Assembly (NCBI RefSeq): GCF_052115025.1
Contig: NZ_JBFRFW010000026.1
Span: forward strand, 8,409-72,408
Direction of reading: 5' to 3'
Length of the DNA: 64,000 nucleotides
DNA from: Bradyrhizobium_A sp052115025
GTDB lineage: Bacteria > Pseudomonadota > Alphaproteobacteria > Rhizobiales > Xanthobacteraceae
Shown: positions 1 through 6,437 of the stretch, piece by piece
Layout of the letters: each line of letters starts with the position of its first letter
Position numbering within the stretch: position 1 is the first letter of the stretch
Program-made: the position numbers and the translations under genes
Notes under the pieces: generated by a model
Told to the model about the DNA's origin: nothing
Database searches by the model: none
Seen by the model: the letters and a program-made list of their open reading frames with translations, nothing else

Positions 1-1794
1 GACGACCTTCTGGTTGAAGGCGCTTTCCTGCCGCGCGATCGCAAACACCACGCTGCGCTCGACGTCGGGCCCGATGGTCTTGTAGCGCGGAATGCCGGAG
101 ACCGGATAGGCATAGTGGTCGAACGGCAGGCCGCGATTGAGCGCCGCCTTGCCGACCAGCAGCATGCCGCGGGCGTCCTCGTTGCGCTGGGCGAGCTCGC
201 ACAGCGCAGCCAGCCCCTCGGGATCGTCGGCGCGCTCGCCCATCTCGGCGAGGATCGGCACCGCGATCTCGCCTTCGTCGAGTGCGTACAGCAGCTCGAC
301 CGCGCGCACGATCTCGAGGCGATCGGCGCCGCGGGAGCGGGACGGCGCCTCGCGCAGGCCGAGTTGCGGCAGGCCGAGCTTGGCGCGCGCCAGCTGACCA
401 TAATAGCTGGTCGATTGCGCCGCTGCCGACTGGTAGGCCGCACGCGCCTCCTGGCTGCGCCCCATCGCCTCCGCCGCGCGACCCTGCCAGTAGCCGGCGC
501 GGGCGAGCGCGGTCGGGTTGCTGCTGCCCACTCCGATACGCGCGAAGTGCTGGGCCGCGGTGGCCGGATCATTGAGGAAGCGCAGCGCGATCCAGCCGGC
601 GGTGAACTCCTGCTCGGTCTTGTAGATGTCGCGTGCGGGCAGCGCGGCGTCGCGGGCGATGAGGTAGGCGTTGCGGTTGTCGCCCTCGTCGAGCAGCTTG
701 CGGGCGAGGAGCCGCCGTTCGACCCACCACTCATCGAGATTGATCAGCCGCGCCGGATCGCGCGGCGCTGAGAGCATCAGCTGGGCGGCCTCGGCGAACT
801 TCTCCTCGCGCCGCAGCAGCTGGATGCGGCTGAAGATGAAGCCGGGATCGCTGTGCAGGTCGCGTGGCACGGCTTCCAGCAGCGCCCTAGCGTTGTCGGC
901 CTTGCGGTTGGAGGCAAGGCGCGCGCGCGCCAGCGTCACATAGGCCGAGCCGAGCCGCTGCGCCGCACGCAGCGCGGTGTCGGCGTCGTTGGCATAGAGC
1001 GCGAAGTCCATCCGCGCCTTGTGGTCGCCGCCGGTGATCAGCGCGCCAAACAGGTCGAGCGCGGTGGCCTCGGTGTCGCCGGACATGGTGTCGTTGCGCC
1101 AGGCGTCGCGGACCAGTTGCTCGGCGCCGCGGCGATCGCCGCGTCCCAGCAGCACGCGCGCCAGCGCCAGCTTGCCTTTGGCGGACACCGGCTCCTCGCT
1201 CGCGAACCACGTCGCGACGGCGGCGTCGTCGCGCTTGTCGTCCCACAGCGCAGCTTCACCCCGGCGGCGCAGGAAGCTGAGGCTCGGCCAGCTCGGATTG
1301 GCGGCGATGAAGGCGCGGTAGCGCTCGGCCGAGGCGCCGTTGTTGTCGCTGCGCAGGATGATCCACTCGGCGAGCTTGCGTGCCACGGAATCGCCGATTG
1401 TGCCGGCGATCTGCGTCGCGCCGGCCGGATCCTTCTTGCTGCGGATCTGCTCGATGACGTTCTCGACCGCCTCGGCGTCGGCCTGCGGTGTCGCGGCGCT
1501 TGCCGACATCGCGAGCGGCGCGTGCGGCTTGCGCGGGCTTGTTGCGGCACGGCCGGCGGACTGCGCCGGCGTGATCGTCGCCGGCGCGGCGCGGCCGGCT
1601 TCGACCTTGGCGGGGGTCGGCTGCGCGATTGTGCCGCGGGGGATCGGGCGCGGCCGCGGCAGCGGCACGGCGGAGGCGGCTTCGCACACCACCAGCGGCG
1701 CGGCGGTGATAAGAAGCGTCGCGGCCAGCAGGCGCGCGCCGCGATGAGACAGAAAAAGGGATTGCGGGGCGGATGCACGGGCCAATGGCGTCAC
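1..1794 (-). CDS. slt: Soluble lytic murein transglycosylase, cut by left window edge
   Basis: The minus-strand frame is open from a GTG at 1794 to base 1 (598 codons). An in-frame TGA lies just upstream; a TTG four codons earlier is an alternative start. The N-terminus has a hydrophobic stretch (LLAATLLITAAPLVV) typical of an export signal, then a Pro/Ala-rich linker, then a long alpha-helical, TPR-like region as in Slt70-type enzymes. The last visible residues read ARQESAFN, the start of the SLT catalytic domain with the catalytic Glu near codon 590; the rest lies outside the window. Family role: cleaves the MurNAc-GlcNAc bond of peptidoglycan in the periplasm, forming 1,6-anhydro ends. It is divergent from dapA, with about 230 bp between. 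Confidence 0.86.
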   Translation of the reverse strand, partial: MTPLARASAPQSLFLSHRGARLLAATLLITAAPLVVCEAASAVPLPRPRPIPRGTIAQPTPAKVEAGRAAPATITPAQSAGRAATSPRKPHAPLAMSASAATPQADAEAVENVIEQIRSKKDPAGATQIAGTIGDSVARKLAEWIILRSDNNGASAERYRAFIAANPSWPSLSFLRRRGEAALWDDKRDDAAVATWFASEEPVSAKGKLALARVLLGRGDRRGAEQLVRDAWRNDTMSGDTEATALDLFGALITGGDHKARMDFALYANDADTALRAAQRLGSAYVTLARARLASNRKADNARALLEAVPRDLHSDPGFIFSRIQLLRREEKFAEAAQLMLSAPRDPARLINLDEWWVERRLLARKLLDEGDNRNAYLIARDAALPARDIYKTEQEFTAGWIALRFLNDPATAAQHFARIGVGSSNPTALARAGYWQGRAAEAMGRSQEARAAYQSAAAQSTSYYGQLARAKLGLPQLGLREAPSRSRGADRLEIVRAVELLYALDEGEIAVPILAEMGERADDPEGLAALCELAQRNEDARGMLLVGKAALNRGLPFDHYAYPVSGIPRYKTIGPDVERSVVFAIARQESAFNQKVV

Positions 1795-2026
1795 CTTGAG
1801 CCTCAATGGCGAATCACGCTTACGCTCTCAGGGAACGTTGTATTTCATTGAGTTTTTCGACAAAACATTAAATATGTTAGCATGTCGTTATCGCCTCGCA
1901 CCGCGGCGAAATCACGGCCTTGCCGGGCGGTCTTCACTGGCATAGACCCGGTTCCAGAACCGGCCCGGCCCCGGGCCTTGAATTCAACCTGCAATTGATG
2001 AAGCCGCCAAAAACGGCCGGAGAGAG

Positions 2027-2920
2027 ATGATGGCTGCCAAGACGAATTTTCGGGGGTCTTACACCGCGTTGGTCACGCCGTTCAAAAATGGCGCGCTCGA
2101 CGAGGCGGGCTTCCGTGCATTCGTGAACTGGCAGATCGCGGAGGGAACCCATGGGTTGGTGCCGGTGGGCACCACCGGCGAGAGCCCGACGCTGAGCCAT
2201 GATGAGCATCGCCGTGTGGTGGAGTGGTGCATCGAGGAGGCCAAGGGCCGCGTGCCCGTGATCGCGGGCGCCGGCTCGAACTGCACCGCCGAAGCGATCG
2301 AGCTCGCCCAGCATGCGGAGAGCGCCGGTGCGAGCGGCGTGCTGGTGGTGACGCCGTACTACAACAAGCCGACCCAGGAAGGGCTCTACCAGCACTTCAA
2401 GGCGATCAACGATGCGATCGGCATTCCGATCATCATCTACAACATTCCCGGTCGCTCGGTGATCGACATGTCGGTCGACACCATGAAGCGGCTGTTCGAG
2501 CTCAAGAACATCACCGGCGTGAAGGACGCGACCGCCAATCCGGTGCGAGTGTCGCAGCAGCGCGCCGCGCTCGGAGAGGGCTTCAACCAGTTGTCGGGCG
2601 AGGACGCCACCGCGCTCGCCTTCAACGCCCATGGCGGTCACGGCTGCATCTCCGTGACCTCCAATGTCGCGCCGCGGCTGTGCTCGGAGTTTCAGAAGGC
2701 CTGTCAGCGCGGCGACTATGCCGAGGCGCTCAAGCTGCACGACAAGCTGATGCCGCTGCATACCAACCTGTTCATCGAGACCAACCCGTCGCCGGCGAAG
2801 TACGCGCTGTCGCTGCTCGGCAAGATGAGCGCGGACGTGCGCCTGCCGATGGTGCCGGTGTCGGACGCCACCAGAGCCGCGGTGCGCAGCGCCATGGTCC
2901 ACGCCGGGCTGCTGAACTGA
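2027..2920 (+). CDS. dapA: 4-hydroxy-tetrahydrodipicolinate synthase
   Basis: A 297-residue TIM-barrel aldolase that condenses pyruvate with aspartate semialdehyde, the first committed step of lysine and meso-diaminopimelate synthesis in the cytoplasm. The substrate loop GTTGESPTLS contains Thr49-Thr50, the relay Tyr is Tyr138 (IIIYNIPGRS), and the Schiff-base Lys is Lys166 (ITGVKDATA). Length is normal for the family. A GGAGAGAG ribosome site sits directly before two tandem ATGs (2027 and 2030), so the start is uncertain by one residue. It stands alone, divergent from the transglycosylase; both feed cell-wall metabolism, but co-regulation is only an inference. Confidence 0.96.
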   Translation: MMAAKTNFRGSYTALVTPFKNGALDEAGFRAFVNWQIAEGTHGLVPVGTTGESPTLSHDEHRRVVEWCIEEAKGRVPVIAGAGSNCTAEAIELAQHAESAGASGVLVVTPYYNKPTQEGLYQHFKAINDAIGIPIIIYNIPGRSVIDMSVDTMKRLFELKNITGVKDATANPVRVSQQRAALGEGFNQLSGEDATALAFNAHGGHGCISVTSNVAPRLCSEFQKACQRGDYAEALKLHDKLMPLHTNLFIETNPSPAKYALSLLGKMSADVRLPMVPVSDATRAAVRSAMVHAGLLN

Positions 2921-2976
2921 TCCGCTGATTTCGCGGGCGCTGCCGTGCGAGGGGGGTGCGAAAATTTATCATATAA

Positions 2977-3011
2977 AACAATGCATTAATCCAGTTTTCA
3001 GCTGCATTGTT
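2977..3011. promoter_or_regulatory. 9-bp inverted repeat downstream of dapA
   Basis: AACAATGCA (2977-2985) is perfectly complementary to TGCATTGTT (3003-3011), with a 17-nt loop, in an AT-rich patch 57 bp after the dapA stop. There is no T run, so a simple intrinsic terminator is unlikely. It could be an operator or an mRNA-end structure. Confidence 0.4.
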
Positions 3012-3035
3012 CGAGGTCGGCGCGGAAAACCCGAC

Positions 3036-3070
3036 AAAACCGGATTCCCCTTTTCCGGATCATGTTTTAC
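3036..3070. repeat. Rhizobial-type dispersed intergenic motif (CCGGATT..TTTTCCGGATCATG)
   Basis: The stretch AACCGGATTCCCC followed by TTTTCCGGATCATG resembles a motif I recall as very common between genes in rhizobial genomes (CCGG...CACTTTTCCGGATCATG). It occurs once here, upstream of mscL. Recognition is by memory of the pattern, not by search. Confidence 0.4.
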
Positions 3071-3081
3071 GGTTTCAGCCA

Positions 3082-3104
3082 CGGCGCGAAAGTCGTTCGC
3101 GCCG
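3082..3104 (+). promoter_or_regulatory. GC-rich hairpin just upstream of the mscL ribosome site
   Basis: CGGCGCGAA (3082-3090), loop AGTCG, TTCGCGCCG (3096-3104) form a perfect 9-bp stem. It ends 14 bp before the GGGAGG ribosome site of mscL, so in the mRNA it would sit in the 5' leader. Confidence 0.45.
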
Positions 3105-3131
3105 GTGTGACCGTGACAGGGAGGCCCGCCC

Positions 3132-3545
3132 GTGCTGAAGGAATTCCGTGAGTTCGCCATGAAAGGCAACGTCGTCGACCTTGCGGTCGGCGTCATCATC
3201 GGCGCGGCGTTCGGCGCCATCGTCACGTCGATGGTCGGCGACATCATCATGCCGATCGTCGGCGCGATCACTGGCGGTCTCGATTTCTCGAACTACTTCA
3301 CGGCGCTGTCGGCCAAGGTCACGGCAACCAACCTCGCGGATGCCAAGAAGCAGGGCGCCGTGCTGGCCTGGGGCAACTTCCTGACGCTGGTGCTGAACTT
3401 CATGATCATCGCCTTCGTGCTGTTCGTGGTGATCCGACTGATGAACCAGCTGAAACGGCAGGATGCGCCGGCGGCCCCGACCGGGCCGACCAAGGATCAG
3501 GAGCTGTTGACCGAGATCCGCGACCTGCTCAAGCAGAAGGCGTAA
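3132..3545 (+). CDS. mscL: Large-conductance mechanosensitive channel MscL
   Basis: A 137-residue inner-membrane protein that opens under membrane tension to release solutes during osmotic downshock. The N-terminal signature (KEFREFAMKGNVVDLAVGVI) is characteristic, with the N-terminal amphipathic helix followed by TM1 (about 14-38). TM2 lies at about 80-102 (NFLTLVLNFMIIAFVLFVVI), and a charged C-terminal helix ends LLTEIRDLLKQ. The start is GTG, backed by GGGAGG at 3119-3124. It appears monocistronic and is preceded by a leader hairpin. Confidence 0.95.
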   Translation: MLKEFREFAMKGNVVDLAVGVIIGAAFGAIVTSMVGDIIMPIVGAITGGLDFSNYFTALSAKVTATNLADAKKQGAVLAWGNFLTLVLNFMIIAFVLFVVIRLMNQLKRQDAPAAPTGPTKDQELLTEIRDLLKQKA

Positions 3546-3616
3546 GGGCGAGAAGCGTCATTGAGAGAGCTGGTGCGGACGATCGGCGTCCGCACCCGGC
3601 TTGAAAGTATTGAGAG

Positions 3617-4090
3617 ATGAGTGAGCAGAACAAGCGGCCGGTGAAGATCGTGGCTGAGAACCGCAAGGCGCGGTTCAACTACGCGATCGAGGATACTTTC
3701 GAGGCCGGCATTTCGCTGACCGGCACCGAGGTCAAGTCGATCCGCGGCGGCAAGGCGACGATCGCCGAGTCGTACGCGGATCCGCGCGCCGGCGAGATCT
3801 GGCTCGTCAACGCCAACATCCCCGAATATCTGCAGGCCAACCGCTTCAACCACGAGCCGCGGCGGCCACGCAAGCTTCTGCTGCACAAGCGCCAGATCAA
3901 CAAGCTGATCGGTGCCGTGGAGCGCGAGGGCATGACCCTCATCCCGCTGAAGATCTATTTCAACGAGCAGGGCCGCGCCAAGCTCGAGCTTGCGCTGGCC
4001 AAGGGCAAGAAGCTGCACGACAAGCGCGAGAGCGAGAAGAAACGCGACTGGAGCCGCGAGAAGGGGCGCCTGCTGCGCGCCCGTGGCTGA
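3617..4090 (+). CDS. smpB: SsrA-binding protein SmpB
   Basis: 157 residues, normal length. It binds tmRNA and delivers it to stalled ribosomes for trans-translation. Family features seen: N-terminal basic start (KIVAENRKARFNYAIEDTF), the core GISLTGTEVKSIR..GKA, and the C-terminal basic tail (KKLHDKRESEKKRDWSREKG) that occupies the mRNA channel. The ATG lies 8 nt after TTGAGAG. tmRNA itself is not in the window. The gene is convergent with the downstream glycosylase, and a 9-bp hairpin lies between their stops. Confidence 0.96.
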   Translation: MSEQNKRPVKIVAENRKARFNYAIEDTFEAGISLTGTEVKSIRGGKATIAESYADPRAGEIWLVNANIPEYLQANRFNHEPRRPRKLLLHKRQINKLIGAVEREGMTLIPLKIYFNEQGRAKLELALAKGKKLHDKRESEKKRDWSREKGRLLRARG

Positions 4091-4130
4091 CGGTTACGGG
4101 ACTATATTCCCAGAAGTTGACGAGGAGGAT

Positions 4131-4157
4131 GCGGCTGCGGCCGAAAGGCGCAGCCGC
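4131..4157. terminator. Hairpin between convergent smpB and glycosylase genes
   Basis: GCGGCTGCG (4131-4139) pairs perfectly with CGCAGCCGC (4149-4157) across a 9-nt loop. It lies 40 bp after the smpB stop and 8 bp before the opposing gene's stop. No clear T tract on the plus side. Probable bidirectional termination structure. Confidence 0.55.
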
Positions 4158-4165
4158 TGCGTGCG

Positions 4166-4906
4166 TTATTTCGCGTCGAGATGCTCCCGCACCCGGGCGA
4201 ACACGGCTCTGAACATCTGCGGCGTCAGCACGCGGGTGTTCGTGTTGTAGCGGGAGCAGTGATAGCTGTCGAACAGCCTGAAGGCGCCGACCTGGTGCTC
4301 GGCGCCATGGCTGAATGGGGCATCGGCGGCGCGGACGCCGAAGGCCTTCAGCGTCGAATCATGGGCGACACGGCCGAGCAGCACGACCGCGCGCAGCCGC
4401 GGCATCTCATCGCGGACGGCGGTGAGGAACTGGCGGCAGGTCCTGATCTCGATGGGCAGCGGCTTGTTCTGCGGCGGCACGCAGCGCACCGCGTTGCCGA
4501 TGCGGCAGTCGATCAGCCGCAAGCTGTCGTCGGGACGGGCCTCGTAGGTCCCTTCGGCGAAGCCATACGCATGCAGCGTGTCGTAGAGCAGGTCGCCGGC
4601 GTAATCGCCGGTGAAGGGACGGCCGGTGCGATTCGCGCCCTGCAGTCCAGGTGCGAGGCCGATGATCAGGAGTGCCGCGTCGCGGTCGCCGAAGGGTGCG
4701 ACCGGACCATTGAACCAGTGCGGCTCACGCGCGCGGATGTCGTTGCGGAAGTCGGCGAGGCGGGGGCAGAGGGGGCAGTCGTGGCCGGGCTCCGTGGAGC
4801 CCGGGCCGTGGGCATTGACCGGTGTGCGGGCAGGATGGACCGCAGGGCCGGCGGATATCCGCCGGCTCCGCTCAGTGGCCGTTTCAGTCGTCGAATTCTT
4901 CCTCAT
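4166..4906 (-). CDS. Iron-sulfur uracil-DNA glycosylase, family 5-like (UDGb)
   Basis: A 246-residue protein starting at the ATG at 4904-4906, which overlaps the end of the upstream NYN gene by 23 bp; the open frame continues further upstream but would overlap it more. Motif GLAPGLQGANRTGRPFTG (83-100) matches the UDGb form of motif 1, with no acidic catalytic residue as is usual there. Four cysteines (44, 47, 142, 157) fit the [4Fe-4S] pattern of family 4/5 enzymes. The second motif reads YHCSRYNTNT (His216-Cys217-Ser218) where HPS is expected. Family role: removes uracil and other deaminated bases from DNA. The Pro/His-rich N-terminal 40 residues are poorly conserved in character. Confidence 0.82.
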   Translation of the reverse strand: MRKNSTTETATERSRRISAGPAVHPARTPVNAHGPGSTEPGHDCPLCPRLADFRNDIRAREPHWFNGPVAPFGDRDAALLIIGLAPGLQGANRTGRPFTGDYAGDLLYDTLHAYGFAEGTYEARPDDSLRLIDCRIGNAVRCVPPQNKPLPIEIRTCRQFLTAVRDEMPRLRAVVLLGRVAHDSTLKAFGVRAADAPFSHGAEHQVGAFRLFDSYHCSRYNTNTRVLTPQMFRAVFARVREHLDAK

Positions 4907-5519
4907 CAGCCTTGGGCGCGATCGTGCTGCGATGCAGGAACTGCGGGGTGTGGCGCGGCTCGCGGTGCTCACGCGGAGCGGGACGCTCCGACGGGTCGCG
5001 GCCGATCTTGGACTGCAGCTCCACCAGATCGGTAAACACATCGGCCTGCCGACGCAACTCGTCTGCGATCATCGGCGGCTGGCTGGCAATGGTGGAAATC
5101 ACGGTGACGCGGACGCCGCGGCGCTGCACCGCCTCGACGAGGGAGCGGAAGTCGCCGTCGCCGGAGAACAGCACCATCTGGTCGATGTGCTCGGCGAGCT
5201 CCATGGCGTCGACCGCGAGCTCGATGTCCATGTTGCCCTTGACCTTGCGGCGGCCGGTCTGGTCGACGAACTCCTTGGTGGCCTTGGTGACGACGGTGTA
5301 GCCGTTGTAGTCCAGCCAGTCGATCAACGGCCTGATCGACGAGTATTCCTGATCCTCGATGATGGCGGTGTAGTAGAACGCGCGGACCAGCGTCCCCCGG
5401 CTTTGAAATTCGCGCAGCAATCGCTTGTAGTCGATATCGAACCCGAGCGTCTTGGCGGTAGCGTAGAGATTGGCGCCGTCGATGAATAGCGCGATCTTGT
5501 TGGAGGAGGCAGAAGGCAT
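4884..5519 (-). CDS. NYN-domain (LabA/DUF88-like) protein
   Basis: 211 residues from the ATG at 5517-5519; other in-frame ATGs lie at 5556-5558 and 5583-5585. The protein begins NKIALFIDGANLYATAKTLG, the first Asp motif of the NYN fold (PIN-like). Further acidic residues lie at Asp98 (KGNMDIEL) and in FSGDGDF (Asp121, Asp123). These four carboxylates are those expected of a metal-dependent nuclease site; no substrate can be assigned. The C-terminal 40 residues are charged and low-complexity. Its stop overlaps the glycosylase start, suggesting a two-gene operon linking a putative RNase with a base-excision enzyme. That link is inference only. Confidence 0.85.
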   Translation of the reverse strand: MPSASSNKIALFIDGANLYATAKTLGFDIDYKRLLREFQSRGTLVRAFYYTAIIEDQEYSSIRPLIDWLDYNGYTVVTKATKEFVDQTGRRKVKGNMDIELAVDAMELAEHIDQMVLFSGDGDFRSLVEAVQRRGVRVTVISTIASQPPMIADELRRQADVFTDLVELQSKIGRDPSERPAPREHREPRHTPQFLHRSTIAPKADEEEFDD

Positions 5520-5784
5520 CAGTTGTGGTCCCGCTTTTTTGTCGTTCTGGGTGTGCATTGGCGCAGCCCCACCGGCCGCGCGCAACCGGTCAGGTCTTGG
5601 AAAACTTCCAGGTTGAATCCATTTGCGTTAACCAATCCGAGGCTGCGAAATCAGCGCCAAGCGACGGACCATGATCAAGCAATGAAGCCTTTTGGTGTCC
5701 ATGCGACCAATCGCTCACCAAAAACCCAGTCTAGCAGAGCCGCCGCTCAGGCTCCAGCTTGGCGAGAATCTGAAAAATTGCTGC

Positions 5785-5811
5785 TTGCGAATTGAGGCTC
5801 GCCACTATACC
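5785..5811 (+). promoter_or_regulatory. Possible rpoZ promoter
   Basis: TTGCGA (5785-5790) and TATACC (5806-5811) are separated by 15 bp, about 50 bp before the rpoZ ATG. The -10 match is good but the spacer is short, so this is only a candidate. Confidence 0.3.
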
Positions 5812-5862
5812 TAGCGTCCATAAATCTGAAGATTTTGGACCCAATTAACGGAGCGACAGTCG

Positions 5863-6255
5863 ATGGCTCGCGTCACCGTGGAAGACTGCATTGACAAGGT
5901 CGACAACCGGTTCGACCTGGTTTTGTTGGCCGCGCATCGGGCGCGGATGATCTCGTCCGGTTCGCAGCTCACCGTCGATCGCGACAACGACAAGAATCCC
6001 GTTGTTTCGCTGCGCGAAATCGCCGAGCGGACGATCTCGCCGGAGGACCTGCGCGAGGAACTCGTGCATTCGCTGCAGAAGTTCGTCGAGGTGGACGAGC
6101 CCGAGCCGGACACCGTGCCGCTGATCGGCTCGGCTGGCGCCAGCGTCGATGCCGACGACACCGAGGTCGCCGTCGAGCGCATGACCGAGGAAGAGCTGCT
6201 CAAGGGCCTGGAAGGGCTGGCTCCTCCGGAGGAGCAGCCCGAAGAGGAAGAATAA
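5863..6255 (+). CDS. rpoZ: RNA polymerase omega subunit
   Basis: 130 residues; it binds the beta' C-terminus and helps assemble RNA polymerase, and in other bacteria forms part of a ppGpp site. The N-terminal core (MARVTVEDCIDKVDNRFDLV, then AAHRARMISSG) is the omega signature. The C-terminal 50 residues are an acidic tail typical of alphaproteobacterial omega, longer than the E. coli protein. The ATG follows GGAGCGAC by 6 nt. An intrinsic terminator ends the unit, so rsh downstream needs its own promoter. The rpoZ-rsh adjacency is the usual one. Confidence 0.96.
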   Translation: MARVTVEDCIDKVDNRFDLVLLAAHRARMISSGSQLTVDRDNDKNPVVSLREIAERTISPEDLREELVHSLQKFVEVDEPEPDTVPLIGSAGASVDADDTEVAVERMTEEELLKGLEGLAPPEEQPEEEE

Positions 6256-6296
6256 GCCGACGCGTCCGCGAACCGGGCCGTTGCGCCAAACCTGCC

Positions 6297-6325
6297 AAAG
6301 GCCCGGATCGTGATCCGGGCCTTTT
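6297..6325 (+). terminator. Intrinsic terminator of rpoZ
   Basis: AAAGGCCCGGATC (6297-6309) and GATCCGGGCCTTT (6312-6324) form a long GC-rich stem (innermost pairs open into the loop) ending in TTTT, 42 bp after the rpoZ stop. Confidence 0.85.
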
Positions 6326-6437
6326 GCATTTCACCGTTGCATTTATTGACGTTTTTTGAGGTTTTGTTGCGCTAAGGTCGAACGATCGACACAATGAAAT
6401 CGTCGGGTTCCACGACGGAACCCCTTGAGGTTGGAAG

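Noticed and set aside
2921..3616. Possible tmRNA gene near smpB
   Set aside because: No tRNA-like acceptor/T-arm ends or ANDNYA-type tag reading frame seen in the smpB neighbourhood gaps.
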